Positions 27,299 to 37,252 are shown, numbered from the stretch's first letter. The stretch is DNA of 64,000 nucleotides from Corynebacterium simulans (GCF_001586215.1 NZ_CP014634.1:1736001-1800000), one strand, 5' to 3'. Made by a program: numbers and translations. The notes: a model not told the origin generated them from the letters alone.

Positions 27299-27518
27299 CG
27301 TGAGTTACCTTGCCTTTCCCAGCGAATCACCCCGCGAATTGGGGCATAACTTCTACACCCTACAACGCAAATTACCCCCCTTGATAACCGCCAATTGGGG
27401 TGGAGGGGGCCACATGGGGATATATTTTTAGTCCACACTACTTTCAACTTCACATTTTATTTATCTTCGTGCTGTGGCACACAGGTAACTATCCCGACAA
27501 CTTCACGGAGGCTTCATC

Positions 27519-28739
27519 TTGGCAATTGAATTCACCATGATCCAGTCCATCGGCATCGCTGTCGTGTTGCTCTTGCTGGGTATTTGGCTCAAGCAGCGGA
27601 TCTACTTCTTTGAGCGTTTTGCTATTCCGGCCCCGGTTATCGGTGGCTTCCTCTTTGCTTTGATCAACCTGGTGCTGCACCAGACTGGTATCGCTGAGAT
27701 TACGTTCGATACCACGCTGCAGAGCTTCTTCATGGTTATCTTCTTCACCACGGTGGGCTACGGCGCATCGTTGAAGGTGCTGCGCGCCGCCGGCCCGAAG
27801 GTAATGGTCTTCCTCGTTGTGGCGATTGTTCTGACCATTCTGCAGAACGTCGTTGCCGTGGGCCTGGCTCCAATCGTTGGTGTCGATGCCAAGTTGGCTT
27901 TGATGACGGGCTCCGTTTCCATGACCGGTGGTCATGGTGTTTCGGGCGGTATCGCGCCTCTCGTCGAGCAGTCTGGTGTTAGCGGTGCAGAAACCGTGGC
28001 TTACACCGCAGCTACCTTCGGCCTCATCATGGGCTCGCTCATGGGCGGCCCGCTGGCTAACCGCCTGATTACCAAGGGCAACCTGATGGATCAGAAAGCA
28101 GCAAAGGTCGATATCGATGAGTCGCTGATTGCTCACGTCGCCCGCAAGCTGCGCGGCGACGCCATGCTGCACGCCTTCGTGATGATTCTAGTTTCCATGC
28201 TCATCGGTAGCTTCGTGACCGATGCGATGAACCACTTCGTGGGCATGCTCACCGATAAGGCAGCCTTCCCGCTTTACTTCGGCTCCATGATCGTGGCGAT
28301 TATCCTGCGCTTCATCAATGACTCCCGTGAGCAGAAGGAATACAAGGAACTGGTCCCAACCCAAGAGGTTGAGATCCTCGGTGTTATTGGCTTGAACTTC
28401 TTCCTGGCGATGGCTCTTATGAACATCAAGCTCTGGGAGCTCGCTGAACTGGCTGTCCCGATGCTCATCCTGCTGGTGGGCCAGACGGCACTCATGTGGC
28501 TGTTTGCCAACTTTGTCACCTTCCGCGTCATGGGCCGCGACTACGACGCCGCGGTTCTTACCGCTGGCCACTGCGGCTTCGGTATGGGCGCTACCCCGAA
28601 CGGCATGGCAAACATGGACTCCGTGGTCACCAAGTTCAAGGAATCCAAGCTGGCTTTCTTCATCCTGCCGATCATTGGTGGCATGTTCATCGACTTCGCG
28701 AACATCGTTAATATCTTGGTATTCCTGAACATCGCGTAA
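27519..28739 (+). CDS. gltS: Sodium/glutamate symporter GltS
   Basis: This 406-residue ESS-family carrier takes up glutamate with Na+. It has about ten membrane segments in two inverted halves. Each half contains the expected re-entrant glycine-rich loop: MTGSVSMTGGHGVSGGIAP (~128-146) and TAGHCGFGMGATPNGMANM (~348-366). The start is TTG at 27519, chosen for the ACGGAGG ribosome-binding site 10-12 nt upstream and because MAIEFTMIQSIGIAVVL begins the first helix. An AT-rich upstream region (27430-27480) probably holds its promoter. Confidence 0.92.
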   Translation: MAIEFTMIQSIGIAVVLLLLGIWLKQRIYFFERFAIPAPVIGGFLFALINLVLHQTGIAEITFDTTLQSFFMVIFFTTVGYGASLKVLRAAGPKVMVFLVVAIVLTILQNVVAVGLAPIVGVDAKLALMTGSVSMTGGHGVSGGIAPLVEQSGVSGAETVAYTAATFGLIMGSLMGGPLANRLITKGNLMDQKAAKVDIDESLIAHVARKLRGDAMLHAFVMILVSMLIGSFVTDAMNHFVGMLTDKAAFPLYFGSMIVAIILRFINDSREQKEYKELVPTQEVEILGVIGLNFFLAMALMNIKLWELAELAVPMLILLVGQTALMWLFANFVTFRVMGRDYDAAVLTAGHCGFGMGATPNGMANMDSVVTKFKESKLAFFILPIIGGMFIDFANIVNILVFLNIA

Positions 28740-28855
28740 ACGCGGTGAGGCAGCCGTGTTAAAAATGAGAGCTGTCAATTAATACCCGTCTGCACACTTC
28801 TAGGGGTAAAGTGGTTGCGTATTTGGCTTCAATCATTAGGAAGTGACACCCAGAC

Positions 28856-30148
28856 ATGGCAGCAATCGTCATCGTTGGCGCTCAATGGGGCGACGAAGGT
28901 AAAGGTAAGGCCACCGATATCCTCGGTGGCAAGGTTGACTACGTAGTCAAGCCGAATGGCGGCAATAACGCTGGCCATACTGTTGTAGTTGGCGGCGAGA
29001 AGTATGAGCTCAAGCTCCTTCCCGCCGGCATTCTCTCTGAGAATGCAACTCCGGTATTGGGCAACGGCGTTGTTATTAATCTTGAAGCTCTCTTTGATGA
29101 GATCGACGGCCTTGAGGCACGCGGCGCGAATGCCTCGCGCCTGCGAATCTCCGCGAACGCTCACCTGGTAGCGCCGTACCACCAGACCCTGGACCGCGTG
29201 CAGGAGCGTTTCTTGGGCAAGCGCGCCATTGGCACCACGGGCCGCGGTATTGGCCCGGCTTACTCCGATAAGGTCGCTCGCATCGGTATCCGCGTGCAGG
29301 ATATCTTCGATGAGTCCATCCTGCGGCAAAAGGTTGAGTCTGCGCTGGACATCAAGAACCAGATGCTGGTGAAGATGTACAACCGCAAGGCCATCGATCC
29401 GGAGCAGGTTGTGGAGTACTTCCTGAGCTACCGCGATCGCCTGCGCCCGATGGTTATTGAGGCCGAACTGGAGCTGAACCAAGCCCTGGATGCCGGCAAG
29501 CACGTCCTCATGGAGGGCGGCCAGGCCACCATGCTGGATGTGGATCACGGCACCTACCCGTTCGTTACGTCCTCGAACCCTTCTGCCGGCGGTGCTTCAG
29601 TTGGCTCCGGTATTGGCCCGACCCGCATTAAGACCTCGCTGGGCATCATCAAGGCCTACACCACTCGCGTGGGCGCCGGCCCGTTCCCCACCGAGCTCTT
29701 TGACAAGTGGGGCGAGTACCTACAGACCACCGGTGGTGAGATCGGTGTTAACACCGGCCGTAAGCGCCGCTGTGGCTGGTACGACTCCGTCATTGCGCGC
29801 TATGCCACGCGCGTTAATGGCTTCACCGATTACTTCCTGACCAAGCTAGATGTATTGACAGGAATTGGTGAGATTCCGATCTGCGTGGCTTACGACGTTG
29901 ATGGCAAGCGCTACGATGAGATGCCGCTGACCCAGTCTGAGTTCCATCACGCCACGCCAATCTTTGAGACCATGCCGGCATGGGATGAGGACATCACGGG
30001 CTGCAAGACCTTTGAGGAGCTTCCGCAGAAGGCTCAGGACTACGTCCTGCGTCTGGAGGAACTCTCTGGCTGCCGCATCTCCTACATTGGTGTCGGCCCC
30101 GGCCGCGACCAGACCATCGTGCGCCACGACGTCATGCAAGACCAGTAA
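28856..30148 (+). CDS. purA: Adenylosuccinate synthetase (PurA)
   Basis: This 430-residue enzyme joins IMP and aspartate using GTP in the first committed step to AMP. Motifs are the P-loop-like [14 protein letters not shown] at the N-terminus, [43 protein letters not shown] and [11 protein letters not shown]. The C-terminal signature [13 protein letters not shown] is intact. Length is normal. The ATG follows AGGAAGTGACACCC. A terminator lies 64 nt downstream. Confidence 0.98.
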   Translation: MAAIVIVGAQWGDEGKGKATDILGGKVDYVVKPNGGNNAGHTVVVGGEKYELKLLPAGILSENATPVLGNGVVINLEALFDEIDGLEARGANASRLRISANAHLVAPYHQTLDRVQERFLGKRAIGTTGRGIGPAYSDKVARIGIRVQDIFDESILRQKVESALDIKNQMLVKMYNRKAIDPEQVVEYFLSYRDRLRPMVIEAELELNQALDAGKHVLMEGGQATMLDVDHGTYPFVTSSNPSAGGASVGSGIGPTRIKTSLGIIKAYTTRVGAGPFPTELFDKWGEYLQTTGGEIGVNTGRKRRCGWYDSVIARYATRVNGFTDYFLTKLDVLTGIGEIPICVAYDVDGKRYDEMPLTQSEFHHATPIFETMPAWDEDITGCKTFEELPQKAQDYVLRLEELSGCRISYIGVGPGRDQTIVRHDVMQDQ

Positions 30149-30179
30149 GGCGCCAACAAGTTCAAGCCGCACAACCTCA

Positions 30180-30286
30180 GGCACCGCCTCACGGCGACGG
30201 TGCCAGCCAATAACCGCCCCACTTCTCCTACAGCATCGTGCACACAACCATCAGCACGCACCATGCATAGGGAAGCGGGGCGGTTT
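30180..30286 (+). terminator. purA 3' hairpins, probable terminator
   Basis: Two structures are visible. GGCACCG/CGGTGCC (30180-30186 with 30198-30204) is a 7-bp hairpin. AACCGCCCC-A-CTTC (30212-30225) pairs with GAAG-C-GGGGCGGTT (30272-30285), with one mismatch and a 46-nt loop, followed by TTGTGTT. The second is the better terminator candidate. Confidence 0.6.
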
Positions 30287-30734
30287 GTGTTCTTATGGCT
30301 ACATTTGTGCGTTCAATACGCCCTGCTTGGTGCCGCCTCCGGCAACGCCGCTTACCCATGCGCTGGACAAAACACCCCCGTAAGGAGTTTATTCCTGGGG
30401 AAATGTTACGGATGTGGCGATGTGAGATATTTAACAATATTAATCGCGTGTCGCGATCGGAGCAAATAAGGGCAGGTCAAGCATATGTCTTAACTTGTTG
30501 TCCCCAAAAAAGTTGTATTCATGGAATTTTCAGGGTTCTGTACGGTTTCTTTAATTCGTGAATGGCGTTAACGTTGGGGACGAGTTTGTTCATCGACCCT
30601 TGGAACCTCTGATCTTCTTCCAAGGTGGCAAATGTGAGCTGCTCTCGGTTGCGTAAGCCGGTTTTACCCCTTGCGCGGTCGCGCACCCCTAGCGTGATCA
30701 ATACTTTCAAGTCTTAAGGAAAGGACTTCTTGAT
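30287..30734 (+). other. AT-rich upstream region of the surface protein gene
   Basis: About 450 bp without a credible gene. It is markedly richer in A/T than its surroundings (for example ATATTTAACAATATTAATCG at ~30425), which in actinobacteria often marks a region bound by a nucleoid protein such as Lsr2, or acquired DNA. A -10-like TAGCGT lies near 30690, and AAGGAAAGGACT before ATG 30735 is the ribosome-binding site. Short frames here look non-coding. Confidence 0.45.
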
Positions 30735-33700
30735 ATGAACAAGAAGGCAATCAAGCGTACTGCTGTACGCCGTCGCGGCACTACGATTGCTGCCGCGGCG
30801 CTCTCTGTTGCACTGGTTGCTCCGTTTGTACATCCTGTTGTTGCACCGCAGACGGCCGCCGTGGCGTCTGCTGCTGAGATCACTGATGCAGATGGTAACT
30901 ACATTCCGGCGGATACTGGGCGAATTTACGACAACGGTGAGGATGACGGCCTGCGATATGCCGGCCTTTTGCCGGAGTTCGTGGATGCACAGCAAAACGA
31001 CCCGCAGTACGTGTTCAAGGTTCCGCATTTGAGGAAATCGGTTTGGAATACCGGTAAGACCCCGGAGGGGGATACAGATGCGAACGGTCAGTTCATCCGT
31101 TTCCGTGACAAGGCGCTGTACGACGAGATTTCGCGCATCGAGCTGGTGGGTGTGAATGGTGATCACCAGGGGTCGTTTGTAAAGCGTGATCCTCAAGGCT
31201 CCGAGTGGGGTCTGAAGTTCGAGGCCTCCAAGAACTTTCCAGGTGCCTCGGGCGTTCCGTATGCGTCCTACATTCAAATCTTCCTGAAGAACGGGACCCC
31301 TATTACCGATCTGGCTCTTCCGAAGGAGGGTTCCCAGGTTGACTACTACTGGGTTCGCAAGGACGGCCGGATCTTCAACAACTCCGTCCAGCACGTAAAC
31401 ATTGTGGATCAGGGGCAACTTGCTGCTGATACCAACGTACCGGCGGAAACCTTCGAAGGTACGGGCGCGAATGTTTACCACAACGGTATCTCGAAACAGC
31501 TGAAGTATGATCAGAGGAACGGGGTCATTAAGTCCACCACAACCGCTACTATGGCGGGTAGGAACTTCGGTGGAAACAGCTATTGGAACTGGATGCTCAA
31601 TGAGTACATCAGCCCAGATGTAGCAAAGCACATCACCGACGTCACGGTCTACAAATCTGACATGGAAGGCAATCCAGTAAAGGGTGCCAAGAAATGGAAG
31701 ATGGACTTCGACAAGGAAACCGGTTTCGCGACCACCGCGACTCGGCCCGAACTGTCCTACAAGCCACACGAGCCTGGCATCGATGCCAAAACCAAGGATG
31801 AAGTGTGGGCCAACATGGACAGTATCGTGGGCATCCCCGCTAATGTGACCGGTAGCTACACCATCGAGTATCAGCTTGAGGAGGGGGCTGAAAACCTTGC
31901 CAACTCCCCGTATGGCAAGCGCATCGACACCACCTCCTGGATCTCCGTGGACTTCACTGATGCGTGGCCGAAGACGTTGCCGAACGAGGATAAGCAGGAC
32001 AGTGGCGCCGATCCGACGCTGCTGAAGAACACGCTGAAGTTCGACTACCTCAACATTGCCGATTCTGACGGTGATGGCCTCACCGACGACTACGAACGTG
32101 AGTTGGGTACGGACCCGTCAGTCGAAGATACGGATGGCGATGGTATCCGCGATGACGTGGAGGTCCTTACCGATGACACCGATCCGTTAGACCCGAAGTC
32201 TTTCCTCCCTGCTGCTCCACAGCCGGAAGCTAAGCAAGTTCTCCCACAGCCTGAGTCTCTGTCCGGCACGATTGCTCGCGAACAGGATAAGGACACCAAG
32301 GGCGAGGATATTCCGCTGCTTGATGTCACCAATGCGGATGCGGCGCCGGTGAAGATTGTTGCTGTTCCTACCGACAAGCTGAGTGAAGACGAGAACGGTA
32401 AGCCGACTTTCGACGCTGCAGACGCCATTGACGTCGCAACGCTTGATGACGTCGCCGCGATTAAGAAGGGTAAATTTACTTCCGGCAAGCTTGAACTGCA
32501 AGACGGTACGGATTACACCCTCGTTGCGGAGTCCCCGAATGGCGAGCGCACCAAGGGCGGTACGTTCAAGGCCACCAAGGATGCCCCGACTGAAGCAACC
32601 GCGACCCCGTCCATCGAACCAGTGAAGGCTGATGACACCAAGGTCACTGTCACGGCTCCTGCAGGCAGTGAGGTGAAAGTAACCCTCCCGTCCGGTAAGG
32701 AAGTCACCGCAACCGAGGACCCGGACAAACCGGGTACCTTCACTGCAGGCATTCCTGAGGGCGAAAAGCTCAAGGAAAACGATGAGATCTCGGCTACTGC
32801 AACGGAGGATGGTAAGAAGCCTTCCGAGCCGGCAACCGTAAAGGTTGAGGCTGCGGACGCACCGGGGCCGGAGACCCCAACCGACCCTGAGGCTGATAAG
32901 ACCTACGGCGTTGACTACCCAGCACTGCAGAACCTTGCCGTGGACGGCGAGAACGCCACCGCTAAGGTTTCTCCGAAGCTGACCCTCAACGGTGAGGCCG
33001 TGGATACCTTGCCTGAGGGATCCACGTTCACGGCAGATACCTCCAACGCCCCTGAGGGCACAGAGGTGACCTTCGATGAGAATGGTGTTGCAAACATCAC
33101 CGTTCCGAAGCAGGAGCCGGGTGCGCCAGCCAAGGTTTTTGAGTTGCCGATTACCGCGACTATCGACGGCACTGAGTACACCGATACCGTCGTTGTTAAC
33201 GTTCCTGCCGGCGATGAGAAGCCGGCGCCGAAGGATTTGGTCATCGACAAGCTCAAGGGCCAGGAAGCATGGTCCGATGATGCCATCACTCCGATTCAGG
33301 TCTCGGCCAAGACAGCTGATGGTGCGGCGCTGTCCAACCCCACGTATGAGCTCGTCGGCGCACCCGAGGGAATCTCCATCGATGAGAATGGCAAGATTAC
33401 GGGTACTCCTGCGTACAACAAGGACGCGGCTGACCTCGTGACCGAGGACGGCAACGCCGTCTACAACGTCACCGTGAAAGTCACCGATGGTGAGAGCACC
33501 GGCACGCAAACCTTCCCGCTCGTGGTCAAGGACGCCACCGCGGACACTGACGGCGATGGCCTGACGGACAAGGAAGAAGCCGAAAAGGGCACCGACCCGA
33601 AGAAGGCCGACACTGATGGTGATGGTCTGACCGATAAGGAAGAGGTTGACGGTTCCAAGAACAACGGCCAGCCGACCGATCCGACCAACGCAGACAGCGA

Positions 33701-34823
33701 CGGTGACGGCGTTAGCGACGGCGACGAGGTCAACAACACTGATGCTGAGGGCAACCCTGCCCCCACTGATCCGAATGATGCGAATGATAAGCCTGCTGGT
33801 GAGTCTGAGGGTAAGACCTCGGTTGAGGGTGCTGAGAACCCGAAGACTGTGAATCCGTCTGATGAGAAGCAGGACACTGGTGTGAAGGTCACCAACCCGG
33901 GTGAGGACACCGAGGTTTCTGCTACCGATGAGGATGGCAACAAGGTTCCGGCTGAGATTGACGAGAACGGCAACGTTGTTGTTACTCCGGGTAAGAAGGT
34001 TGATGGTCCGATTACCGTAGTTGTTAAGGATCCGGATCTGCCGGGTGGCAAGGTCGAGGCCGAGGTTCCGGTTAAGGGCCACGAGAAGGGCCAGGACAAC
34101 AACGGTAACGGTAAGCCTGCTGGTGAGTCTGAGGGTAAGACCTCGGTTGAGGGTGCTGAGAACCCGAAGACTGTGAATCCGTCTGATGAGAAGCAGGACA
34201 CTGGTGTGAAGGTCACCAACCCGGGTGAGGACACCGAGGTTTCTGCTACCGATGAGGATGGCAACAAGGTTCCGGCTGAGATTGACGAGAACGGCAACGT
34301 TGTTGTTACTCCGGGTAAGAAGGTTGATGGTCCGATTACCGTAGTTGTTAAGGATCCGGATCTGCCGGGTGGCAAGGTCGAGGCCGAGGTTCCGGTTAAG
34401 GGCCACGAGAAGGGCCAGGACAACAACGGCAACGGCACGCCTGCTGGTGAGCAACCGGGAGAGCCGAACGAGCCTACTCCGAATGAGAACCAGCGTTGCT
34501 TGGCTACTGGTCTGGGTGTTGGTATCCCGCTGCTGTTCCTGATTCCGGTTGGTTTGGCTTCCCAGCTGAACATTCCGGGTCTGAAGGACTTTGTTGCTCC
34601 GATTGATAGCCAGATTCAGGCTTTGAATACTCAGCTGCAGAAGCAGGCTGGTGTGTTCAATGGCCCGCTGGCTGGCCAGGTTGCTGGTATTGATGCGCAG
34701 CTGAAGCGCTTCGGTATCAATGGCAGCACCCTTGCTTTGGTTGCTGCTGGTGCGCTGGCTATCGGCCTTATCGCTGATGCTTGTGCTCCGGGTGCAGGTT
34801 CTTCCAACGGTTCCTCCAAGTAA
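30735..34823 (+). CDS. Large surface protein with calcium-binding repeats and corynebacterial C-terminal anchor
   Basis: This 1362-residue secreted protein has a signal peptide at ~1-42 (KRTAVRRRG then a hydrophobic stretch, cleavage after ASA or ASAA). It follows with an unknown N-terminal domain (~45-430), thrombospondin type 3-like calcium repeats (~443-480, DSDGDGLTDDYERELG), beta-sandwich domains (~500-930), a second calcium block (~937-1010), and two 108-residue repeats (1019-1126 and 1127-1234). The C-terminus (~1251-1362) begins NQRCLATGLGVGIPLLFLIP, has two hydrophobic segments and no LPXTG. This end type occurs in other corynebacterial surface proteins and probably holds the protein in the cell envelope. 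An adhesin or matrix role is inferred. ATG 30735 follows AAGGAAAGGACT. Confidence 0.85.
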   Translation: MNKKAIKRTAVRRRGTTIAAAALSVALVAPFVHPVVAPQTAAVASAAEITDADGNYIPADTGRIYDNGEDDGLRYAGLLPEFVDAQQNDPQYVFKVPHLRKSVWNTGKTPEGDTDANGQFIRFRDKALYDEISRIELVGVNGDHQGSFVKRDPQGSEWGLKFEASKNFPGASGVPYASYIQIFLKNGTPITDLALPKEGSQVDYYWVRKDGRIFNNSVQHVNIVDQGQLAADTNVPAETFEGTGANVYHNGISKQLKYDQRNGVIKSTTTATMAGRNFGGNSYWNWMLNEYISPDVAKHITDVTVYKSDMEGNPVKGAKKWKMDFDKETGFATTATRPELSYKPHEPGIDAKTKDEVWANMDSIVGIPANVTGSYTIEYQLEEGAENLANSPYGKRIDTTSWISVDFTDAWPKTLPNEDKQDSGADPTLLKNTLKFDYLNIADSDGDGLTDDYERELGTDPSVEDTDGDGIRDDVEVLTDDTDPLDPKSFLPAAPQPEAKQVLPQPESLSGTIAREQDKDTKGEDIPLLDVTNADAAPVKIVAVPTDKLSEDENGKPTFDAADAIDVATLDDVAAIKKGKFTSGKLELQDGTDYTLVAESPNGERTKGGTFKATKDAPTEATATPSIEPVKADDTKVTVTAPAGSEVKVTLPSGKEVTATEDPDKPGTFTAGIPEGEKLKENDEISATATEDGKKPSEPATVKVEAADAPGPETPTDPEADKTYGVDYPALQNLAVDGENATAKVSPKLTLNGEAVDTLPEGSTFTADTSNAPEGTEVTFDENGVANITVPKQEPGAPAKVFELPITATIDGTEYTDTVVVNVPAGDEKPAPKDLVIDKLKGQEAWSDDAITPIQVSAKTADGAALSNPTYELVGAPEGISIDENGKITGTPAYNKDAADLVTEDGNAVYNVTVKVTDGESTGTQTFPLVVKDATADTDGDGLTDKEEAEKGTDPKKADTDGDGLTDKEEVDGSKNNGQPTDPTNADSDGDGVSDGDEVNNTDAEGNPAPTDPNDANDKPAGESEGKTSVEGAENPKTVNPSDEKQDTGVKVTNPGEDTEVSATDEDGNKVPAEIDENGNVVVTPGKKVDGPITVVVKDPDLPGGKVEAEVPVKGHEKGQDNNGNGKPAGESEGKTSVEGAENPKTVNPSDEKQDTGVKVTNPGEDTEVSATDEDGNKVPAEIDENGNVVVTPGKKVDGPITVVVKDPDLPGGKVEAEVPVKGHEKGQDNNGNGTPAGEQPGEPNEPTPNENQRCLATGLGVGIPLLFLIPVGLASQLNIPGLKDFVAPIDSQIQALNTQLQKQAGVFNGPLAGQVAGIDAQLKRFGINGSTLALVAAGALAIGLIADACAPGAGSSNGSSK
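33789..34436 (+). repeat. Two almost identical 324-bp in-frame repeats
   Basis: Units 33789-34112 and 34113-34436 match base for base except for the last few bases (GGTAACGGT against GGCAACGGC). Each encodes 108 residues from KPAGESEGKTSVEG to GQDNNGNG. A truncated third start (TPAGEQPGEPNEP) follows. Near-identity points to recent duplication or gene conversion. Confidence 0.95.
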
Positions 34824-34844
34824 GAGAGACGCTGACGCACGCCG

Positions 34845-34860
34845 AGGGCCAGTCGGCCCT
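34845..34860 (+). terminator. Short GC hairpin after the surface protein gene
   Basis: AGGGCC, loop AGTC and GGCCCT form a 6-bp stem 21 nt after the stop. A second GGCC block follows, so alternative pairing is possible. It probably works together with the stronger terminator at 34900-34943. Confidence 0.4.
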
Positions 34861-34899
34861 TAGGGGCCGGCTGACACATAGAAGGTCAGTCTAAAGACC

Positions 34900-34943
34900 A
34901 AGCCCCCTTTTCCACCGTTTCCCTGCGGTGGGGAAGGGGGCTT
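34900..34943 (+). terminator. Strong terminator of the surface protein gene
   Basis: An 18-bp stem (34900-34917 with 34926-34943) starts AAGCCCCC and ends GGGGGCTT, with two T-G wobble pairs and an 8-nt loop. Its 3' arm is followed by TGG, so the T-tract is short. The stem is the most stable in the region. Confidence 0.75.
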
Positions 34944-35071
34944 TGGTGATCCTGGGGCGAAGGGCGTGTTGTGTGCTGGTGCTCGGGTGAGGGAACGGTG
35001 AGATTGGGTAGGTGGGGGTTTGGGGGACGTCGCCAAGCAATGCAGCGCTAGAAGTGTGCGATAATTCGAGA

Positions 35072-36418
35072 ATGACTACCGTAGGCGACATCGCAGGCCA
35101 CATCGGAACCCCTCTGACAGGAAACGCCACCAAGGTGCTTCTTTTGGGGGCGGGCGAGTTGGGCAAGCAGTTGGTAATTGCCTTTCAAAACTTAGGGCTG
35201 GAGGTCCACGCCGTGGACCGCTACGCAGGAGCGCCGGCGCAGCAGCTCGCGCACTTTAGCTACATCGCAGATATCAGGGACCCGCACAAGGTGTGGGAGC
35301 TTACAGAGCGAATCAAGCCGGACTACGTGGTCCCGGAGGTCGAGACCGTCGCGGTGGAGGCGCTGAAGCGTATCGAGGAATTCGGCACCACCGTCGTGCC
35401 GACGGCGCGGGCCTGTGAGCTCACACAGTGCCGTGAGAGCGTGCGTGAGGTGGCTGAGAGCATCGGCCTGCCGGTTACGGCCTATCGCTTTGCTGAGTCC
35501 GCTGAGCAGCTGCAGGAGGCGGTGGGGGAGCTGGGACTGCCGTGCATCGTGAAGCCGGATATTACGACCTCCGGCAAGGGGCACGTCCTTCTTAAGGAAG
35601 AAGAAGATGTGGAGGAGGCCTGGGCCATGGTGCGCCACGTGTCCTCCGATAATAAGCGCGTGGTGGTGGAGCGCTTCGTTGACTTTGATTATGAGGTCAC
35701 GCTCCTTGCTGTACGCTCCATTGACCCGGCTACGGGCAAGATGGCCACGTGGTTCAGTGAGCCCATTGGCCACCGCCACGAGAACGGTGACTTGGTGGAG
35801 TCCTGGCAGCCCATGGCGATGAGTAAGGATGCGCTGGCGAATGCGCGCTCCGTCGCGGCGCGTATCTCCAACGAGTTGGGTGGGCGCGGCGTCTACGGCG
35901 TTGAGCTCTTCGTGGCGGGCGATGAGGTGTACTTCTCCTCCGTCTCACCGCGTCCTTTGGATACCGCCATGCTGACCGGCTACACGCAGCGCTTCTCTGA
36001 GTTTGAGCTTCATGTCCGCGCGATTTTGGGCTTCCCCATTGACGTGACGATGGTCAGCCCTGGTGCTGCGGTCATCCTGCACGCGGACGCTGAGCTTGAC
36101 GACGTCTCCTTCACCGGCCTCGACACCGCCCTATCCTATGAAGAGACCGACGTGCGCCTGTTTGGCAAGCCCTGGGCCTACGCCGGACGCCGCATGGGCA
36201 TGGTGGCTACGACCGCCGAGGACGTTGAGACCGCCCGCGACAGGGCAGCGCTCGCGGCCGGGAAGATTACTGTTGGGCCGAATACTGATAAAACCGTCCA
36301 CGGTGACTCACAGCCGGTGGAACCGACGCCCAATGCAGTCTCCGATATTGAGGTCATTGAAGTCCCGGAACCGGTGGTCGATGTCGATCCGAAGCTGACC
36401 CGCTCCGCCGATGACTAG
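35072..36418 (+). CDS. purT: Formate-dependent phosphoribosylglycinamide formyltransferase (PurT)
   Basis: This 448-residue ATP-grasp enzyme makes formylglycinamide ribonucleotide from GAR, formate and ATP. The N-terminal pre-ATP domain has VLLLGAGELGKQLVIAFQ and VDRYAGAPAQQLAH; the ATP-grasp core has PCIVKPDITTSGKGHVLL, RVVVERFVDFDYEVTLLAV and GVYGVELFVAGDEVYFSSVS. A Glu/Pro-rich tail of ~50 residues follows. The ATG at 35072 is chosen over 35012 because GATAAT (35060-35065) is a good -10 ending 6 nt upstream and no Shine-Dalgarno site is seen, giving a leaderless mRNA. Confidence 0.95.
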   Translation: MTTVGDIAGHIGTPLTGNATKVLLLGAGELGKQLVIAFQNLGLEVHAVDRYAGAPAQQLAHFSYIADIRDPHKVWELTERIKPDYVVPEVETVAVEALKRIEEFGTTVVPTARACELTQCRESVREVAESIGLPVTAYRFAESAEQLQEAVGELGLPCIVKPDITTSGKGHVLLKEEEDVEEAWAMVRHVSSDNKRVVVERFVDFDYEVTLLAVRSIDPATGKMATWFSEPIGHRHENGDLVESWQPMAMSKDALANARSVAARISNELGGRGVYGVELFVAGDEVYFSSVSPRPLDTAMLTGYTQRFSEFELHVRAILGFPIDVTMVSPGAAVILHADAELDDVSFTGLDTALSYEETDVRLFGKPWAYAGRRMGMVATTAEDVETARDRAALAAGKITVGPNTDKTVHGDSQPVEPTPNAVSDIEVIEVPEPVVDVDPKLTRSADD

Positions 36419-36424
36419 GCCTAG

Positions 36425-37252
36425 TTAAGCGGAGGACTCCTCTAGCCGCGCGATATGCAGCGTCAGGTAGGAGACTTCATCGGGGGTTAAAGTGCTGTCG
36501 AGGCGCAGCTCAATCAGGTTGGCTACCATCTGGGCGGTCTCGACGGCATCGGGGTAGCGCGCGGAGATGGCGGTGGCCACCTGGCGGTCGTCGGAGTCGA
36601 GCTGCTGGTGCTCCGCCATGCGCACGAAGAGATAGCGCAGGTGGGTAATGAAGCGGGCGACGGAGATATCTTCGCTGTTGAGCTCCGTATCGTTGTGAGA
36701 TCCGATAACGGCCAGAATCTGTTGGATGAGGCCCGTCATGCGGTAGGTGCCGGAGAGATCCCCCACCGCGAACCCGGCGTTGACCAGGTGGAGGGTGATG
36801 GCCACGGCCTCATCAGGAGCCAGAGGTTTGTGCAGGCCGCTGTTGATGGCGGCGAGTAGCTGTTGCGCGAGGGAAAAATCGTCGGCGTAGAGGTGGCGGA
36901 CCTCCGCTTCCAGTGGATAGGACACGGTGTTGCCGCGGCTGACTGCGCCGTGGATGTGATCCGCAATTGCCACGACCAGTGTGAGCTTGCTACGCAGTGT
37001 CTCCGACATGTCGACGGAGTGCATGGCGTCGATGACTAGCTGGACGTATTCGCCGGGAATACCGGCAATCATGGCGGCCAGGTGGTCCGGATCGCGGCCG
37101 GAATCAGGGACGAAGACCTTCACCACCTTGGCCGGGTCAATCTCAGCACCAGGTTTGGCTTGGAAGCCGATGCCGCGGCCGGTGACAATGACGTCTTCCG
37201 CACCGCGCCGCGCGAGCACGACGTTGTTATTGAACACGCGCAACAGTTGCAC
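36425..37252 (-). CDS. bglG: BglG/LicT-family transcriptional antiterminator
   Basis: This 275-residue RNA-binding antiterminator has an N-terminal CAT domain (~1-55, VFNNNVVLARRGAEDVIVTG then RGIGFQAKPG) that binds an RNA antiterminator site, then two PTS regulation domains. Histidines of PRD1 (IADHIHGAVS, AEVRHLY) and PRD2 (ARFITHLRYLF, YLTLHIARL), targets of PTS phosphorylation, are present. A matching RNA site lies upstream of the permease gene at 39625-39647. The start is GTG 37252 after GAAAGGTGCCCT. It is 129 bp downstream of the permease gene on the same strand, so likely co-transcribed. Confidence 0.92.
   Translation of the reverse strand: MQLLRVFNNNVVLARRGAEDVIVTGRGIGFQAKPGAEIDPAKVVKVFVPDSGRDPDHLAAMIAGIPGEYVQLVIDAMHSVDMSETLRSKLTLVVAIADHIHGAVSRGNTVSYPLEAEVRHLYADDFSLAQQLLAAINSGLHKPLAPDEAVAITLHLVNAGFAVGDLSGTYRMTGLIQQILAVIGSHNDTELNSEDISVARFITHLRYLFVRMAEHQQLDSDDRQVATAISARYPDAVETAQMVANLIELRLDSTLTPDEVSYLTLHIARLEESSA

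Noticed and set aside
30200..30469. An 89-codon frame after purA
   Set aside because: It overlaps the purA terminator arms, is rich in Cys and Arg, and has no start signal.
32187..34454. A 755-codon open frame on the minus strand, opposite the surface protein gene
   Set aside because: It is antisense to a clearly coding gene with signal peptide and domain repeats, has the same internal 324-bp repeat by necessity, and reads as Leu/Arg/Asn-rich filler. It follows from the codon bias of the plus-strand gene.
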